Source: Chitinophaga skermanii (lineage in GTDB: Bacteria; Bacteroidota; Bacteroidia; Chitinophagales; Chitinophagaceae). From it: 64,000 bases of DNA. The stretch is taken from positions 526,943 to 590,942 of the forward strand of contig NZ_QLLL01000005.1 of assembly GCF_003259335.1 (NCBI RefSeq), given 5' to 3'. Under the pieces are notes generated by a model that worked only from the letters and a program-made list of their open reading frames with translations, ran no database searches and was not told the origin of the DNA. The position numbers were made by a program, and so were the translations under genes. This document shows, piece by piece, positions 1 to 9,079 of the stretch. The first letter of the stretch is position 1. Every line of letters starts with the position of its first letter.

Positions 1-915
1 CGCAATGGTTTTTTTCGCGTCTTTCGCATGAGCGTATTTCCGTAAGCGTTTGCCAACCCAAGGTTGTACAACGTACAGCATGGCGGCAACAAATACAGCC
101 GCTAAAATGATAGTTAGTAAAGCACTTACAATGCTGGCAGCTTTGGCGATCGCTACTACTACAGCTAAAATACACCAAGCGGTAACATCGTCGGCAGCGG
201 CGCAGGTGATAGCGAGTGTACCTAAAGGCGTGCCTGTTAACTTCCTTTCTTGTACTATACGAGCTAATACGGGGAAGGCGGTAACACTCATAGCAATACC
301 CATGAATAATGAGAAAGCCAAGAAGCTAATACCAACGGGGGCAAAATCTTCATAGATGAAATAAGCCAGGCTTACACCTAGGAAGAAGGGGATAATAATG
401 CTGGCATGGCTGATAACCACGGCATCGTGCGCTTTATTTTTGATTTTCGCTATATCGAGTTCCATCCCTACGATGAACATAAAGAAGGCGAGGCCGATTT
501 GTGAAAGGAATTGTAAGCTACTGAGCGTATTAGTGGGAAAGATGGATTTCATTACATCGGGCGCTATTAAGCCTAATAAAGAGGGGCCTAATACGATACC
601 GGCGATAATTTCACCTACTACGGCAGGTTGACCAATTTTTCTAGCTGCCCAGCCAAAAGCGCGGGCTACGCTTAGTACCACTATAATTTGTAATAACAAG
701 ATGCTAATGGGCAACTGTGCATGGTGTAAAAGGCCAGATAGAAAGCCTTCTTGTTCTGCAGGAGCAGCTTTTGCTACTTGTTCGGGTGTGATGATTTTTT
801 CGGCCGGTAGGCTATGGCGTAGCTGGCTCAACATCTCTCCTTTATAGATAATGAACCAAATTAAAGCAGAAAAAATGCAAATAATCAATGGGTAAATCCA
901 ATAATTTTTCTTCAT
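1..915 (-). CDS. Cation:proton antiporter (CPA2/Kef type), 3' end outside window
   Basis: Reading leftwards from an ATG at 915, 305 codons stay open to the window edge, so only the N-terminal part is visible. After a hydrophobic N-terminal segment and a polar stretch of about 60 residues come repeated membrane helices with the antiporter motif around GQPAVVGEIIAGIVLGPSLLG, then FMFIVGMELD and a CAAADDVTAW segment, where the paired Asp residues are those expected to carry cations in CPA2 exchangers. It should swap Na+ or K+ for protons at the inner membrane. A C-terminal regulatory domain may lie beyond the edge. Family assignment is firm; the transported ion cannot be told from sequence. Confidence 0.85.
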   Translation of the reverse strand, partial: MKKNYWIYPLIICIFSALIWFIIYKGEMLSQLRHSLPAEKIITPEQVAKAAPAEQEGFLSGLLHHAQLPISILLLQIIVVLSVARAFGWAARKIGQPAVVGEIIAGIVLGPSLLGLIAPDVMKSIFPTNTLSSLQFLSQIGLAFFMFIVGMELDIAKIKNKAHDAVVISHASIIIPFFLGVSLAYFIYEDFAPVGISFLAFSLFMGIAMSVTAFPVLARIVQERKLTGTPLGTLAITCAAADDVTAWCILAVVVAIAKAASIVSALLTIILAAVFVAAMLYVVQPWVGKRLRKYAHAKDAKKTIA

Positions 916-1036
916 ACAACTTACTAGGATAAAGGATTTTAGTGATTTGTGTAAGATACAACCATTCCCTGGAAAATGCATGTAAAATGAATGTAAACAC
1001 GCAGTGGTATTGCGCCCGGCGTGTTTATTTTTTGAA

Positions 1037-1044
1037 TATTTTTG
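1037..1044 (+). promoter_or_regulatory. Possible -7 element before the S4-domain gene
   Basis: TATTTTTG matches the Bacteroidota -7 consensus TAnnTTTG and sits 7 bases before the ATG at 1052, which would give a very short leader. No convincing TTTG is seen at the -33 distance, so support is weak. Confidence 0.25.
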
Positions 1045-1051
1045 TAAGGAT

Positions 1052-1450
1052 ATGAGTAACGAGAAATTAAGAGTAGATAAATATTTATGGGCGATCCGGG
1101 TTTTTAAAACCCGCTCCCAAGCCGCTACTGCCTGTGATGGCGGTAAGGTGAAATTAAACGGTGCCCCGGTAAAGGCGGCGAAGTCGGTTACAGTGGGGGA
1201 TAAGTACGAGATTAAGACAGATGCCCGTAAATGGGTGATCGAGGTGGTAGAATTGCTGCCGAACCGGGTACAATATTCCGAGGCAATCAAGTATTACGTG
1301 GATATTACACCGGAAGAAGATAAATTGTTGCAAAGGGCTGCAAGCGTGTTCCATACAGGGAAACGGCAGAGTAAAATTGGTCGTCCGACCAAGAAAGAAA
1401 GGCGTGATTTGGATGGTTTTATGCAGGAAGATGGAGAAGAGGAACTTTAA
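1052..1450 (+). CDS. S4-domain RNA-binding protein, Hsp15 (HslR)-like
   Basis: About 132 residues. It opens with LRVDKYLWAIRVFKTRSQA, the S4 RNA-binding fold signature of the Hsp15 family, followed by a basic tail (QSKIGRPTKKERRDLD) typical of these proteins. Known Hsp15 binds free 50S subunits carrying a stalled nascent chain and helps recycle them. A GTG at 1004 in frame would add 16 residues with no resemblance to the family, so the ATG at 1052 is chosen. It lies upstream of lysA with about 54 bases between, in the same direction. Confidence 0.85.
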   Translation: MSNEKLRVDKYLWAIRVFKTRSQAATACDGGKVKLNGAPVKAAKSVTVGDKYEIKTDARKWVIEVVELLPNRVQYSEAIKYYVDITPEEDKLLQRAASVFHTGKRQSKIGRPTKKERRDLDGFMQEDGEEEL

Positions 1451-1476
1451 TACTACCATCTTAACTACAATTCTGT

Positions 1477-1484
1477 TAATTTTG
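1477..1484 (+). promoter_or_regulatory. Candidate -7 element for lysA
   Basis: TAATTTTG fits TAnnTTTG exactly and would start transcription roughly 15 bases before the lysA ATG at 1505. The -33 TTTG is not obvious. Confidence 0.4.
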
Positions 1485-1504
1485 CATTCTCAATTTTAAA
1501 TTAC

Positions 1505-2731
1505 ATGCCTAAGCAAAGTGATGTATTATCAGCCGACTTTCTTGTTAAAGTAGCACAGGAATTTGGAACACCGGTATATGTATACCATGCGGAAAAGATT
1601 AAAACCCAGTACGAGAAGCTGCAAAATGCTTTTAGTAAGGCCGACACACACTTTTTTTATGCATGTAAGGCGCTCACCAACATCAACATCTTAAAGTACA
1701 TTCGTTCTTTAGGTGCGGGGTTGGATACGGTTTCCATCCAGGAAGTGCAGCTCGGTTTGAAAGCTGGTTTCGAACCTAAGAAGATTATTTTTACACCTAA
1801 CTGCGTGGATTTATCAGAAATCATCGCGGCAAAGGAACTAGGTGTGAATATCAATATCGACAATATCTCTATTTTAGAGCAGTTCGGTAACCAATTTGGT
1901 GATTCTTACCCTATTAACATTCGCATTAACCCGCATATTATGGCGGGTGGTAACTATAAGATTTCTACTGGTCATATCGATTCTAAATTCGGTATCTCCA
2001 TCCACCAATTGCGCCATATCGAGCGTATTGTGAAATCTACGAAGTTGAAAGTATCTGGTTTGCATATGCACACCGGTTCTGAAATTAAAGACGTAGACGT
2101 GTTTTTGCGCGGTGTGGAAATCATGTTCGAATTAACCGAGCATTTCCCCGACTTGGAATCGATCGATTTGGGTAGTGGCTTTAAAGTAGCTTACCAACCG
2201 GGTGATCCAGAAACGGATATCGAGCTGTTGGGCAAGAAATTAACAGAAACGTTTACCAATTTCAACAAGAAATTGAAACGCCCATTGCAATTGTGGTTCG
2301 AGCCAGGCAAATACTTGGTAAGCCAGTGTGGTTACTTCATTGTAAAAGCGAACGTAATCAAACAAACTACAGCCACTGTATTTGTGGGTGTGAACTCTGG
2401 TTTCAACCACTTAATTCGCCCGATGTTCTACGATGCATTCCATCTTATTAAAAATATCAGTAACGTAAAAGGTCCAGAACGTATTTACACGGTAGTGGGT
2501 AACATTTGCGAAACGGATACATTTGGTTGGGATCGTAAGATCAACGAGGTGAAAGAGGGTGATTTCCTCGTGTTTTACAACGCGGGCGCTTATGGCTTTG
2601 AAATGTCGTCGAACTTCAATAGCCGCTTAAAACCGGCGGAAGTATTGGTAAAAGACGGTAAAGCTACCTTGATCAGGAAACGTGATACAATTGATGATTT
2701 ACTGAAAAACCAAATTGAGTTACCACTCTAA
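1505..2731 (+). CDS. lysA: Diaminopimelate decarboxylase
   Basis: 408 residues, usual length for the enzyme that decarboxylates meso-diaminopimelate to L-lysine with PLP. The PLP lysine is K55 in FYACKALTN. HMHTGSE (about 188-194) belongs to the alanine-racemase-like barrel, LDLGSG (about 221-225) binds the PLP phosphate, and GNICETD (332-338) supplies the Cys-Glu pair that reaches into the partner active site of the dimer. FEPGK (265-269) is also conserved. It is probably transcribed alone: a candidate promoter lies just upstream and a clear terminator 25 bases after the stop. Confidence 0.93.
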   Translation: MPKQSDVLSADFLVKVAQEFGTPVYVYHAEKIKTQYEKLQNAFSKADTHFFYACKALTNINILKYIRSLGAGLDTVSIQEVQLGLKAGFEPKKIIFTPNCVDLSEIIAAKELGVNINIDNISILEQFGNQFGDSYPINIRINPHIMAGGNYKISTGHIDSKFGISIHQLRHIERIVKSTKLKVSGLHMHTGSEIKDVDVFLRGVEIMFELTEHFPDLESIDLGSGFKVAYQPGDPETDIELLGKKLTETFTNFNKKLKRPLQLWFEPGKYLVSQCGYFIVKANVIKQTTATVFVGVNSGFNHLIRPMFYDAFHLIKNISNVKGPERIYTVVGNICETDTFGWDRKINEVKEGDFLVFYNAGAYGFEMSSNFNSRLKPAEVLVKDGKATLIRKRDTIDDLLKNQIELPL

Positions 2732-2756
2732 TTAGGTTTATTAATAATATTACACC

Positions 2757-2790
2757 AAAACCTTTGCAGTAGCGATATTGCAAAGGTTTT
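2757..2790 (+). terminator. Rho-independent terminator after lysA
   Basis: A perfect 12-bp stem (2757-2768 with 2779-2790) around a 10-base loop, with arms AAAACCTTTGCA/TGCAAAGGTTTT so that the 3' arm ends in a T run. Confidence 0.85.
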
Positions 2791-2841
2791 GTGCATTTAT
2801 ATAACGGTGAATTGTAAAATTTTACTTGACATATCAAATAC

Positions 2842-2874
2842 TTGCATTTTTGTCTTAAATATCCACTAACTTTG
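2842..2874 (+). promoter_or_regulatory. Candidate promoter of the GAF-protein gene
   Basis: TAACTTTG at 2867-2874 matches the TAnnTTTG -7 element. A TTG at 2842-2844 is a possible -33 box, though the 22-base spacing is longer than ideal. Transcription would start about 105 bases before the ATG at 2987, leaving a leader of unknown role. Confidence 0.4.
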
Positions 2875-2986
2875 CCATAACTATACGCCCCCTATCTCTT
2901 TTAATCCTGCAATTTGCTTACGCTGAAGTGACCTTTTCAACTTACGCCATTGAATAGGTGTTAGGTTATTTACTGATGATACAAAT

Positions 2987-5341
2987 ATGAAAATGTTAAC
3001 AGCACATCCTAAAGTATTTGAAGATGAGGAACAAGTGATCGAAAGCCACGTTTCTTTTGAGCCTTTTATACGATTTATGAAAGAAAAGGCGGAAACTACG
3101 CCGGGGATACGCTCTTCATTCTACAACTACATTATTAAAAAATTCGAGAGCATGCCTTCATTACTGGGCTCGTTCGACGAAAACAGTGATTTAGTACAAT
3201 ACCAGGAATATTTAGACCTGTTAATTGCTACTTTATTTCCTGTTACCACCGACGAAGAGAACCGTGTGTATGGAGTAGGCGTGCCATATAAATATTCCAT
3301 TTTCTACTATTCCGAAGGGTTTAAACAAATATTCGCCATCAACGATAACGAATTGAAAGCTGTTCCGGCAGGTATTTCGATCGAGAAAGTGAAACGTGAC
3401 AAGTTGATTTGGTTGTATAAGTTGATCTTGGAAAGAGTGTATAATGCGCCGATCAACTTCGAGTCGGATGTATTGCAAACCGTTATTAACCCTGAAACAG
3501 GATTGAAGCGGTATGTGAAGGTGGATATCGACGCCCGTTTTGTTGACGTGAAGGTAAAAGGGAAATTACCCGAGATGGATTGTTCCAACTTCTGTTCAAA
3601 ACCCTTCAAGGATAATAACTTGAAAACGTTGCAGGAAGTACTGCCGTTGGAGTTGTTTGCCTTGGAAGGATTCGTTATTTGGACAATTCAAGATGTAACG
3701 AAAGACGAGGTGGTTACCAACATCAAGAACATCGTACTGAACACCAATAAAGAAAACGAGGAGAAAAGTTATACGAAGCTCCGCGAAGGTTTACATACGC
3801 TTATTGAGCTACCAGATGTAAACATCAACTTGATGCCGTTTTTGAAGGTGAATGGTAAGTACGTGTTGGAAAACAACTTTGCCTACAATAGCATCATCTT
3901 GAATAATACGAAAGCAGATGCACAGTTGTACCAGCAGTTATTGAACTACCTTACGCAGAACCAGCAGCCGTTGGTGATTCCGAATGTGAATAGCGAAACG
4001 ACGATGATGTATAGCTTTTTGAAGTATTTACCTTTTAAAGGTGTGAAGAGCTATATATTGATCCCGGTACTGCACAACGGGGAGTTATTGGGTATTATTG
4101 AAATAGCGACTGGAACGGAAGGCGCTTTGGGTTGGCAAATCCTCACGAAGCTCCATGCCGCGTACAGCCTGTGTGCTATGATGTTACGACGCTCTTTGGA
4201 AATTAATACCGAGCGCATCAACGAGGTGATTAAACTGAAGTTTACAGCATTACAACCTGCTGTAGAATGGAAGTTTAACGAAGCAGCTTGGAACTTCTTG
4301 CATAAAGCCGATGAACCAGAAGGAGAGATTGAGCCCATTCAATTCACCAACGTATACCCATTATACGGTGCTGTGGATGTAAGGAACTCATCCGTGGAAA
4401 GAGGCAATGCTTTGAAAGAAGATTTGCGTGAACAGATGGAACTGATTGCCGGTACTTTGCAGAAAATCAGAACAGGTGATGGCCCTTATTTACCGTTGCT
4501 CGAGGAATTAGAGTATAAGAACAATATGCTTGTTCAATTCTTGCGTGATGATAACTTGGTAGCTGAAGAAGAAGCAAAGATCAATGATTTCTTTGATCAT
4601 GAAATTGCACCTACGTTCCGTCATTTGTACGATGGTTATCCAGATTTGAAGCCTATTTTGGAAGATTACTTTACAGCAATCGATCCTAAAACAAGCCATA
4701 TCTTCAATCACCGTAAATCGTACGAAGAAAGCTTACAACAAATTAACCATGTCATCAACCAATACTTGGAAAAGGAAAGAGAAACGATTCAATTATCGTT
4801 CCCTTGCTACTTCGAGAAGTATAGAACCGATGGTGTGGAGTACAATATCTATATCGGTCAATCTATTTCACCCGATAAGAAATACGATGCCTTGTATTTG
4901 CGCAATCTTAGTTTGTGGCAATTAACGTCTATGGCGGCTATTGCTAAGTTGACGAATAAGCTGATGCCTACTTTACAAGTACCATTGCAAACCACGCAAT
5001 TGATACTTGTGCACAGTAACCCCATTGATATTTCATTCAGAAAAGATGAAAGACGGTTTGATGTAGAAGGGGCATACAATATTCGTTACGAAATCATGAA
5101 GAAACGTATCGATAAAGTGCATATCAATGGCTCTACGGAACGTTTAACACAACCGGGCACTATTGCACTTGTTTATTCTTATGCACGTGAAGCAGATGAA
5201 TACTTAAAGTACATCAACTTCTTGCAAGACAAGAAAGTGTTGTTGCCAGGTGTTGAAATGCTCGACTTGGAAGAGTTGCAAGGTATTAGTGGTTTAAAAG
5301 CTTTACGTGTTAAAGTGAATTTAGAAGATGATAAAAAATAA
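2987..5341 (+). CDS. Large GAF-domain protein of unknown function
   Basis: 784 residues, no signal peptide and no membrane segments. A GAF-like region spans about 293-404, with a typical LIPVLHNGELLGIIEIATG strand-turn-strand; the remaining N- and C-terminal parts (about 1-290 and 410-784) are not recognised. No kinase, cyclase or HTH module is joined to the GAF region, so what signal it senses and how it responds are unknown. Similar long GAF proteins occur in Chitinophagaceae as far as I recall. It sits alone between two terminators with its own candidate promoter. Confidence 0.7.
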   Translation: MKMLTAHPKVFEDEEQVIESHVSFEPFIRFMKEKAETTPGIRSSFYNYIIKKFESMPSLLGSFDENSDLVQYQEYLDLLIATLFPVTTDEENRVYGVGVPYKYSIFYYSEGFKQIFAINDNELKAVPAGISIEKVKRDKLIWLYKLILERVYNAPINFESDVLQTVINPETGLKRYVKVDIDARFVDVKVKGKLPEMDCSNFCSKPFKDNNLKTLQEVLPLELFALEGFVIWTIQDVTKDEVVTNIKNIVLNTNKENEEKSYTKLREGLHTLIELPDVNINLMPFLKVNGKYVLENNFAYNSIILNNTKADAQLYQQLLNYLTQNQQPLVIPNVNSETTMMYSFLKYLPFKGVKSYILIPVLHNGELLGIIEIATGTEGALGWQILTKLHAAYSLCAMMLRRSLEINTERINEVIKLKFTALQPAVEWKFNEAAWNFLHKADEPEGEIEPIQFTNVYPLYGAVDVRNSSVERGNALKEDLREQMELIAGTLQKIRTGDGPYLPLLEELEYKNNMLVQFLRDDNLVAEEEAKINDFFDHEIAPTFRHLYDGYPDLKPILEDYFTAIDPKTSHIFNHRKSYEESLQQINHVINQYLEKERETIQLSFPCYFEKYRTDGVEYNIYIGQSISPDKKYDALYLRNLSLWQLTSMAAIAKLTNKLMPTLQVPLQTTQLILVHSNPIDISFRKDERRFDVEGAYNIRYEIMKKRIDKVHINGSTERLTQPGTIALVYSYAREADEYLKYINFLQDKKVLLPGVEMLDLEELQGISGLKALRVKVNLEDDKK

Positions 5342-5369
5342 GGAATGAATTGATTTTATACTCCTCATA

Positions 5370-5406
5370 AAAAAAGCGGTCTCTACATAGTAAAGACCGC
5401 TTTTTT
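5370..5406. terminator. Bidirectional terminator
   Basis: 13-bp perfect stem, 5370-5382 with 5394-5406, flanked by A6 on one side and T6 on the other. It serves both the GAF gene from the left and the phosphoesterase fusion gene from the right. Confidence 0.9.
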
Positions 5407-5424
5407 GTTTTGTTGATATGTCAA

Positions 5425-8400
5425 TTAAAACTTAAATCCGAACGTAATATAAGGTAAGGTGCCTTCTTTAGAATGGCCTAATACCGCTGTAAGTACGAAT
5501 AAATTCACAGGCGTTACATAGATACCACCGCCATAGCCGTCGTGCCATACACCAGATTTTTCACCGGGTTGCCATACACGGCCAACATCGTTAAAAGCAA
5601 TAATACCCACGCTGCCAGGAATAATATACGTAGCAAAGTCGAACAGTTTAGCACGTACTTCCATGTTATTGTACACCATGCTTTCGCCGGCAAAGCGGTA
5701 GTTGCGGTAACCGCGTAAGTTGGTATTGCCACCTAGGCTCATTGCTTGAAAGAATTCTGGGTTGCCCCAAGTAGTACCACCGCCGAAGCGCGCTACTAAT
5801 ACTACGGAAGCAGGATCACTGAAACTCATGTAGATACTCATATCTGATTTGAGTTGCAAAAGATCGCGGCTATTGTGGTTGAGACCTAAGTTACCTTGTA
5901 GTGAGGTTGACCAAATTACACCACGAGATGGGAGAATTGGGTTGTTCCTTGTATCTACAGTAGCAACGAGGCGACCGCCGGCATAATATTTATCGCGGAA
6001 GATGCTGGTGCTATCAAGACCGTTTTGGGAGAAATTAGTCACGAAGCGATCATCGTTTTCGTCTTTATCCAGTGCATAGTTCTCGAACGTTGGACCAAAT
6101 GCAAGGTTGAATTTAGGACCGAAATCGTGGCGGAGTAAAGCTTGGAATGTGTAGATATTGAAGCGTGCCCGGTAATAACGAATAGCGGGATCACTGATCT
6201 CTTTATTGTATTCGGTTTCGTTACCGAAGCCAAAGAAGTTGATCGTATTATGTGGTGCACGTGCACGGGCCATAATTTCCAAATCGTTCTTCCCGATTAA
6301 ATCGGTGAAAATACCTTCGTAGCGGAAGTTATAGGCTTTCGTCGCTAAGGCATGCGTGGCCGTTAAAGTGTGCTTCACTTTGAACGGCGATTTTCTAAAG
6401 CCTTGTTTCGTGATTTGGATACCTAAACCCAAGCTCAAACCATCGTCTAAATTATATCCTGCAGCCGCTAATGGCATTATTTTATCGTATTGGAATGCTT
6501 TACGATCGTAGGCAATAATATCGGCTTTATTAGAGCGGAATAGCTTTTCGTTATTATTAATCGCGAAGCTATCTGCAGGTGATTTTAAGTCGTATATTTT
6601 GATCTTCTTACCACGGTGTATAGTGGAAGAATCTATGTATGTGTCTTTTCCTGCACCCCCAATAACGCGGATTTGAATAGGCAAGCGGTGGTCGCCTTTC
6701 ATGGTATACACATCTTCTCCACCTAAGCCGTAAATACGAATTTCTTTCGTGTGTTTAGCATCGAATACGCGGGAATAGAGGTTTTGTTGTACTTCACCTT
6801 TCTTGCTGATTTTATAGCTGTTTACGCCTACTTTTCCATCTCCCAATTTTTCGATAACGAACAGTTCGTTTTTCGCTGTACCGGTTACATCTACTTGTTT
6901 GGCGAGGAAACGATAGTATTTCATCATGGTAGATTCGTAGGTAGAGCGGCGCGCTTTCAAGGTTTCGGCGATGCGGCCGTTGTCTATTTTTTGAATAGGT
7001 TCGGGCAGGTGCTTAACAGCATTGTCGATCGCGGTGTCGGTCATAGTAAGGAGGAAGTCGTGGGATTTCGTTTTCCACGTTTGTTCATCCAAGCTATTAA
7101 GGAATGAGCGATCGAAGTATTTCGCGTTATTATTGAAGCCGATGATGTCGACGAAGTATTTACGGAAGCCTTGGATATTAGGTAATAACCAGCGTCTTGC
7201 TGCTGCTCTTGGGATAAAGCCTTCGTTGATAAAGAAAGCTTGATCGCGATCGCGTGGAACGGGGTAGAAGGTGCGCGTTTTCTCCTTCTTGTTTTTAACA
7301 TCGTACCAACGCCATTGATCGTCGTGTCGATCCCAATCGGAGATATACATATCGAACAAGCGGGCTTGCAGGGTAGCATGTTGATCGATGGAGTTATCGT
7401 TATCGCCGAGATAGTTGTCGAGCATTTTTTCCGTGTTGTAGGTTTTGCCATACTTCACGGGTTCCCGTTCTTCGAAGAGGTACATTTGATCGCCGAAGAA
7501 CTGTTGGTATACGCCTAGGGCAGTATCTTTCGGTAAGTATACAAAGCTGGGGTTTGTATGCGGTACGCCGGCCACTTCTGCCAATTGTGCTACTACGAGC
7601 GGGGCATAAGGGTTGGCGGCGGAGATTTGATCTTGCACTACATCTTTCGCGAATGTTTCGCGAAGTTCTGCAGGAATGGCTGCTGTAGGATCTTTTTGCA
7701 TAGAACGCAGAACGTACTCATCGCCTGTTTTATTGTTTTCTAAGCGAAGCGAGCGGGTTTGTTGACCACCGCCTCGTTTGATAATGCTGAAGTCGCGTTT
7801 GTGCAGGTCGAAAATGGGGATTTTTAAAGGTTGTGCCCATTCTCTCCGGTAGTTTTCGCCCAGAAGCCAACGGTGGAAGTTGGAGATGGGCAGGTATTGT
7901 GTATCTGCGGCGATGGTTAGCGAGTCGCCTTCTATTTTCCTAGACGCTAAAGAACTGCGTACCGGGATGTGATCCGGTAATTGGAACATTTGTTTGGCGA
8001 ACATCACCGTATCTTGTCCTGCGTTGAAATAGCGAACACGTACGCTACCATCTTCCAATTGTTCTAGGGCGGTGAAGCCGTGTACTTTTGAGGCAAATTG
8101 GGATTTCTTGCCTTGTTTTACACGGGTATCTTTTGCGCCGCTACCGCTAACAATGTAGTGGCGACCAGCATCTTCGATATATTGCAACGTATGTTCATGG
8201 CCTGCCACAAATACAGTGGGAACATCTTTGGGTAAAGCATTTTCCACCCCTTTAATTAATTTTTGATAGAGCGGGTGAGGGATATCTTCTTTTGTGCCAA
8301 ATACACCGCGGGTAACGGGGTATACTGACCCGATAACAGGTAACGGCAAATATAACCAAGGCTTCAGATCTGTTAAGGGAAAAATGTGTTGTTTAAGGGT

Positions 8401-9075
8401 ATAGTAACCACCGTGCGGGCCGTAGCTTCTGAACGGGTGGTGCGCGGCAAAAACAACCATTTTATGTGGATAACGGGCCGCCATTTCGCTCACCGAGAGG
8501 ATGACATCTTCCGGGGTTTTGCAATCGCATCCCGAGGTGCGATCGGGCTTATCGTAAGGGAAAAGCCACCATTCTGTATCCATCACAATCAGCAAGATAT
8601 CATCGCCAATCATGTAAGCTACAGGGCCGGGGCAACCATCCTTCGGTTGGAATTCCACGTTGGGAAGGTGTAATGAATCGACATATTGTTGTTGGCGACG
8701 GATTTGATCCCAGCCGCCGGGTTTGGATTTATTCCAGTCGTGGTTACCGGGTACGAAAATACCTTTGGCTTTTCCGCCTTTGAGGAGGGAAACTTGGTAA
8801 TCGAGGATTTCCTTCGCCTTTGGATATTTGCGGGAGAAGGAATCGGGTACGCCGCGAGGGTATACGTTATCGCCGAGGAATAGAACGGTATTGGTAGTAT
8901 CGTTCATATCGAACGTACGTTTAATAGCGTCTATTACGGGGTTTACATCTTCGTGTACTTCGCCGGCATCGCCTATTAAGATGATGCGTTGTTTGACTTT
9001 GTTATGTTGTTGTGCCGTGGCTGCGTTATAGGATAAAAGCAGGGCTAGGGCACATAGGATTGGTTGGAGTTTCAT
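5425..9075 (-). CDS. Metallophosphoesterase / kinase-like domain / outer-membrane barrel fusion
   Basis: 1216 residues, start MKLQPILCALALLLSYNAATAQQ, a signal peptide. Residues 30-345 are a calcineurin-type phosphoesterase with every metal motif visible: GDAG (D36), GDN (D69-N70), GNHD (N111-H112), HH (212-213) and GHEH (293-295). The C-terminal part (about 860-1216) is a BamA/TamA-type beta-barrel: GGNTNLRGYRNYRFAGES is the hallmark loop and the chain ends in aromatic YITFGFKF, the signal for barrel assembly. Between them, about 430-640 holds conserved motifs EYVLRSMQKDP, DWDRHDDQW (580-588) and PRDRDQAFF (608-615) that look like the catalytic loop and metal loop of CotH/FAM20/HipA-type atypical kinases; this part is inference. 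Second gene of a two-gene operon, 4 bases after the lipoprotein gene. Confidence 0.85.
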   Translation of the reverse strand: MKLQPILCALALLLSYNAATAQQHNKVKQRIILIGDAGEVHEDVNPVIDAIKRTFDMNDTTNTVLFLGDNVYPRGVPDSFSRKYPKAKEILDYQVSLLKGGKAKGIFVPGNHDWNKSKPGGWDQIRRQQQYVDSLHLPNVEFQPKDGCPGPVAYMIGDDILLIVMDTEWWLFPYDKPDRTSGCDCKTPEDVILSVSEMAARYPHKMVVFAAHHPFRSYGPHGGYYTLKQHIFPLTDLKPWLYLPLPVIGSVYPVTRGVFGTKEDIPHPLYQKLIKGVENALPKDVPTVFVAGHEHTLQYIEDAGRHYIVSGSGAKDTRVKQGKKSQFASKVHGFTALEQLEDGSVRVRYFNAGQDTVMFAKQMFQLPDHIPVRSSLASRKIEGDSLTIAADTQYLPISNFHRWLLGENYRREWAQPLKIPIFDLHKRDFSIIKRGGGQQTRSLRLENNKTGDEYVLRSMQKDPTAAIPAELRETFAKDVVQDQISAANPYAPLVVAQLAEVAGVPHTNPSFVYLPKDTALGVYQQFFGDQMYLFEEREPVKYGKTYNTEKMLDNYLGDNDNSIDQHATLQARLFDMYISDWDRHDDQWRWYDVKNKKEKTRTFYPVPRDRDQAFFINEGFIPRAAARRWLLPNIQGFRKYFVDIIGFNNNAKYFDRSFLNSLDEQTWKTKSHDFLLTMTDTAIDNAVKHLPEPIQKIDNGRIAETLKARRSTYESTMMKYYRFLAKQVDVTGTAKNELFVIEKLGDGKVGVNSYKISKKGEVQQNLYSRVFDAKHTKEIRIYGLGGEDVYTMKGDHRLPIQIRVIGGAGKDTYIDSSTIHRGKKIKIYDLKSPADSFAINNNEKLFRSNKADIIAYDRKAFQYDKIMPLAAAGYNLDDGLSLGLGIQITKQGFRKSPFKVKHTLTATHALATKAYNFRYEGIFTDLIGKNDLEIMARARAPHNTINFFGFGNETEYNKEISDPAIRYYRARFNIYTFQALLRHDFGPKFNLAFGPTFENYALDKDENDDRFVTNFSQNGLDSTSIFRDKYYAGGRLVATVDTRNNPILPSRGVIWSTSLQGNLGLNHNSRDLLQLKSDMSIYMSFSDPASVVLVARFGGGTTWGNPEFFQAMSLGGNTNLRGYRNYRFAGESMVYNNMEVRAKLFDFATYIIPGSVGIIAFNDVGRVWQPGEKSGVWHDGYGGGIYVTPVNLFVLTAVLGHSKEGTLPYITFGFKF

Positions 9076-9079
9076 ATGC

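Noticed and set aside
7041..7451. 136-codon antisense frame inside the phosphoesterase fusion gene
   Set aside because: Shadow of a well-supported coding region on the same strand in another frame.
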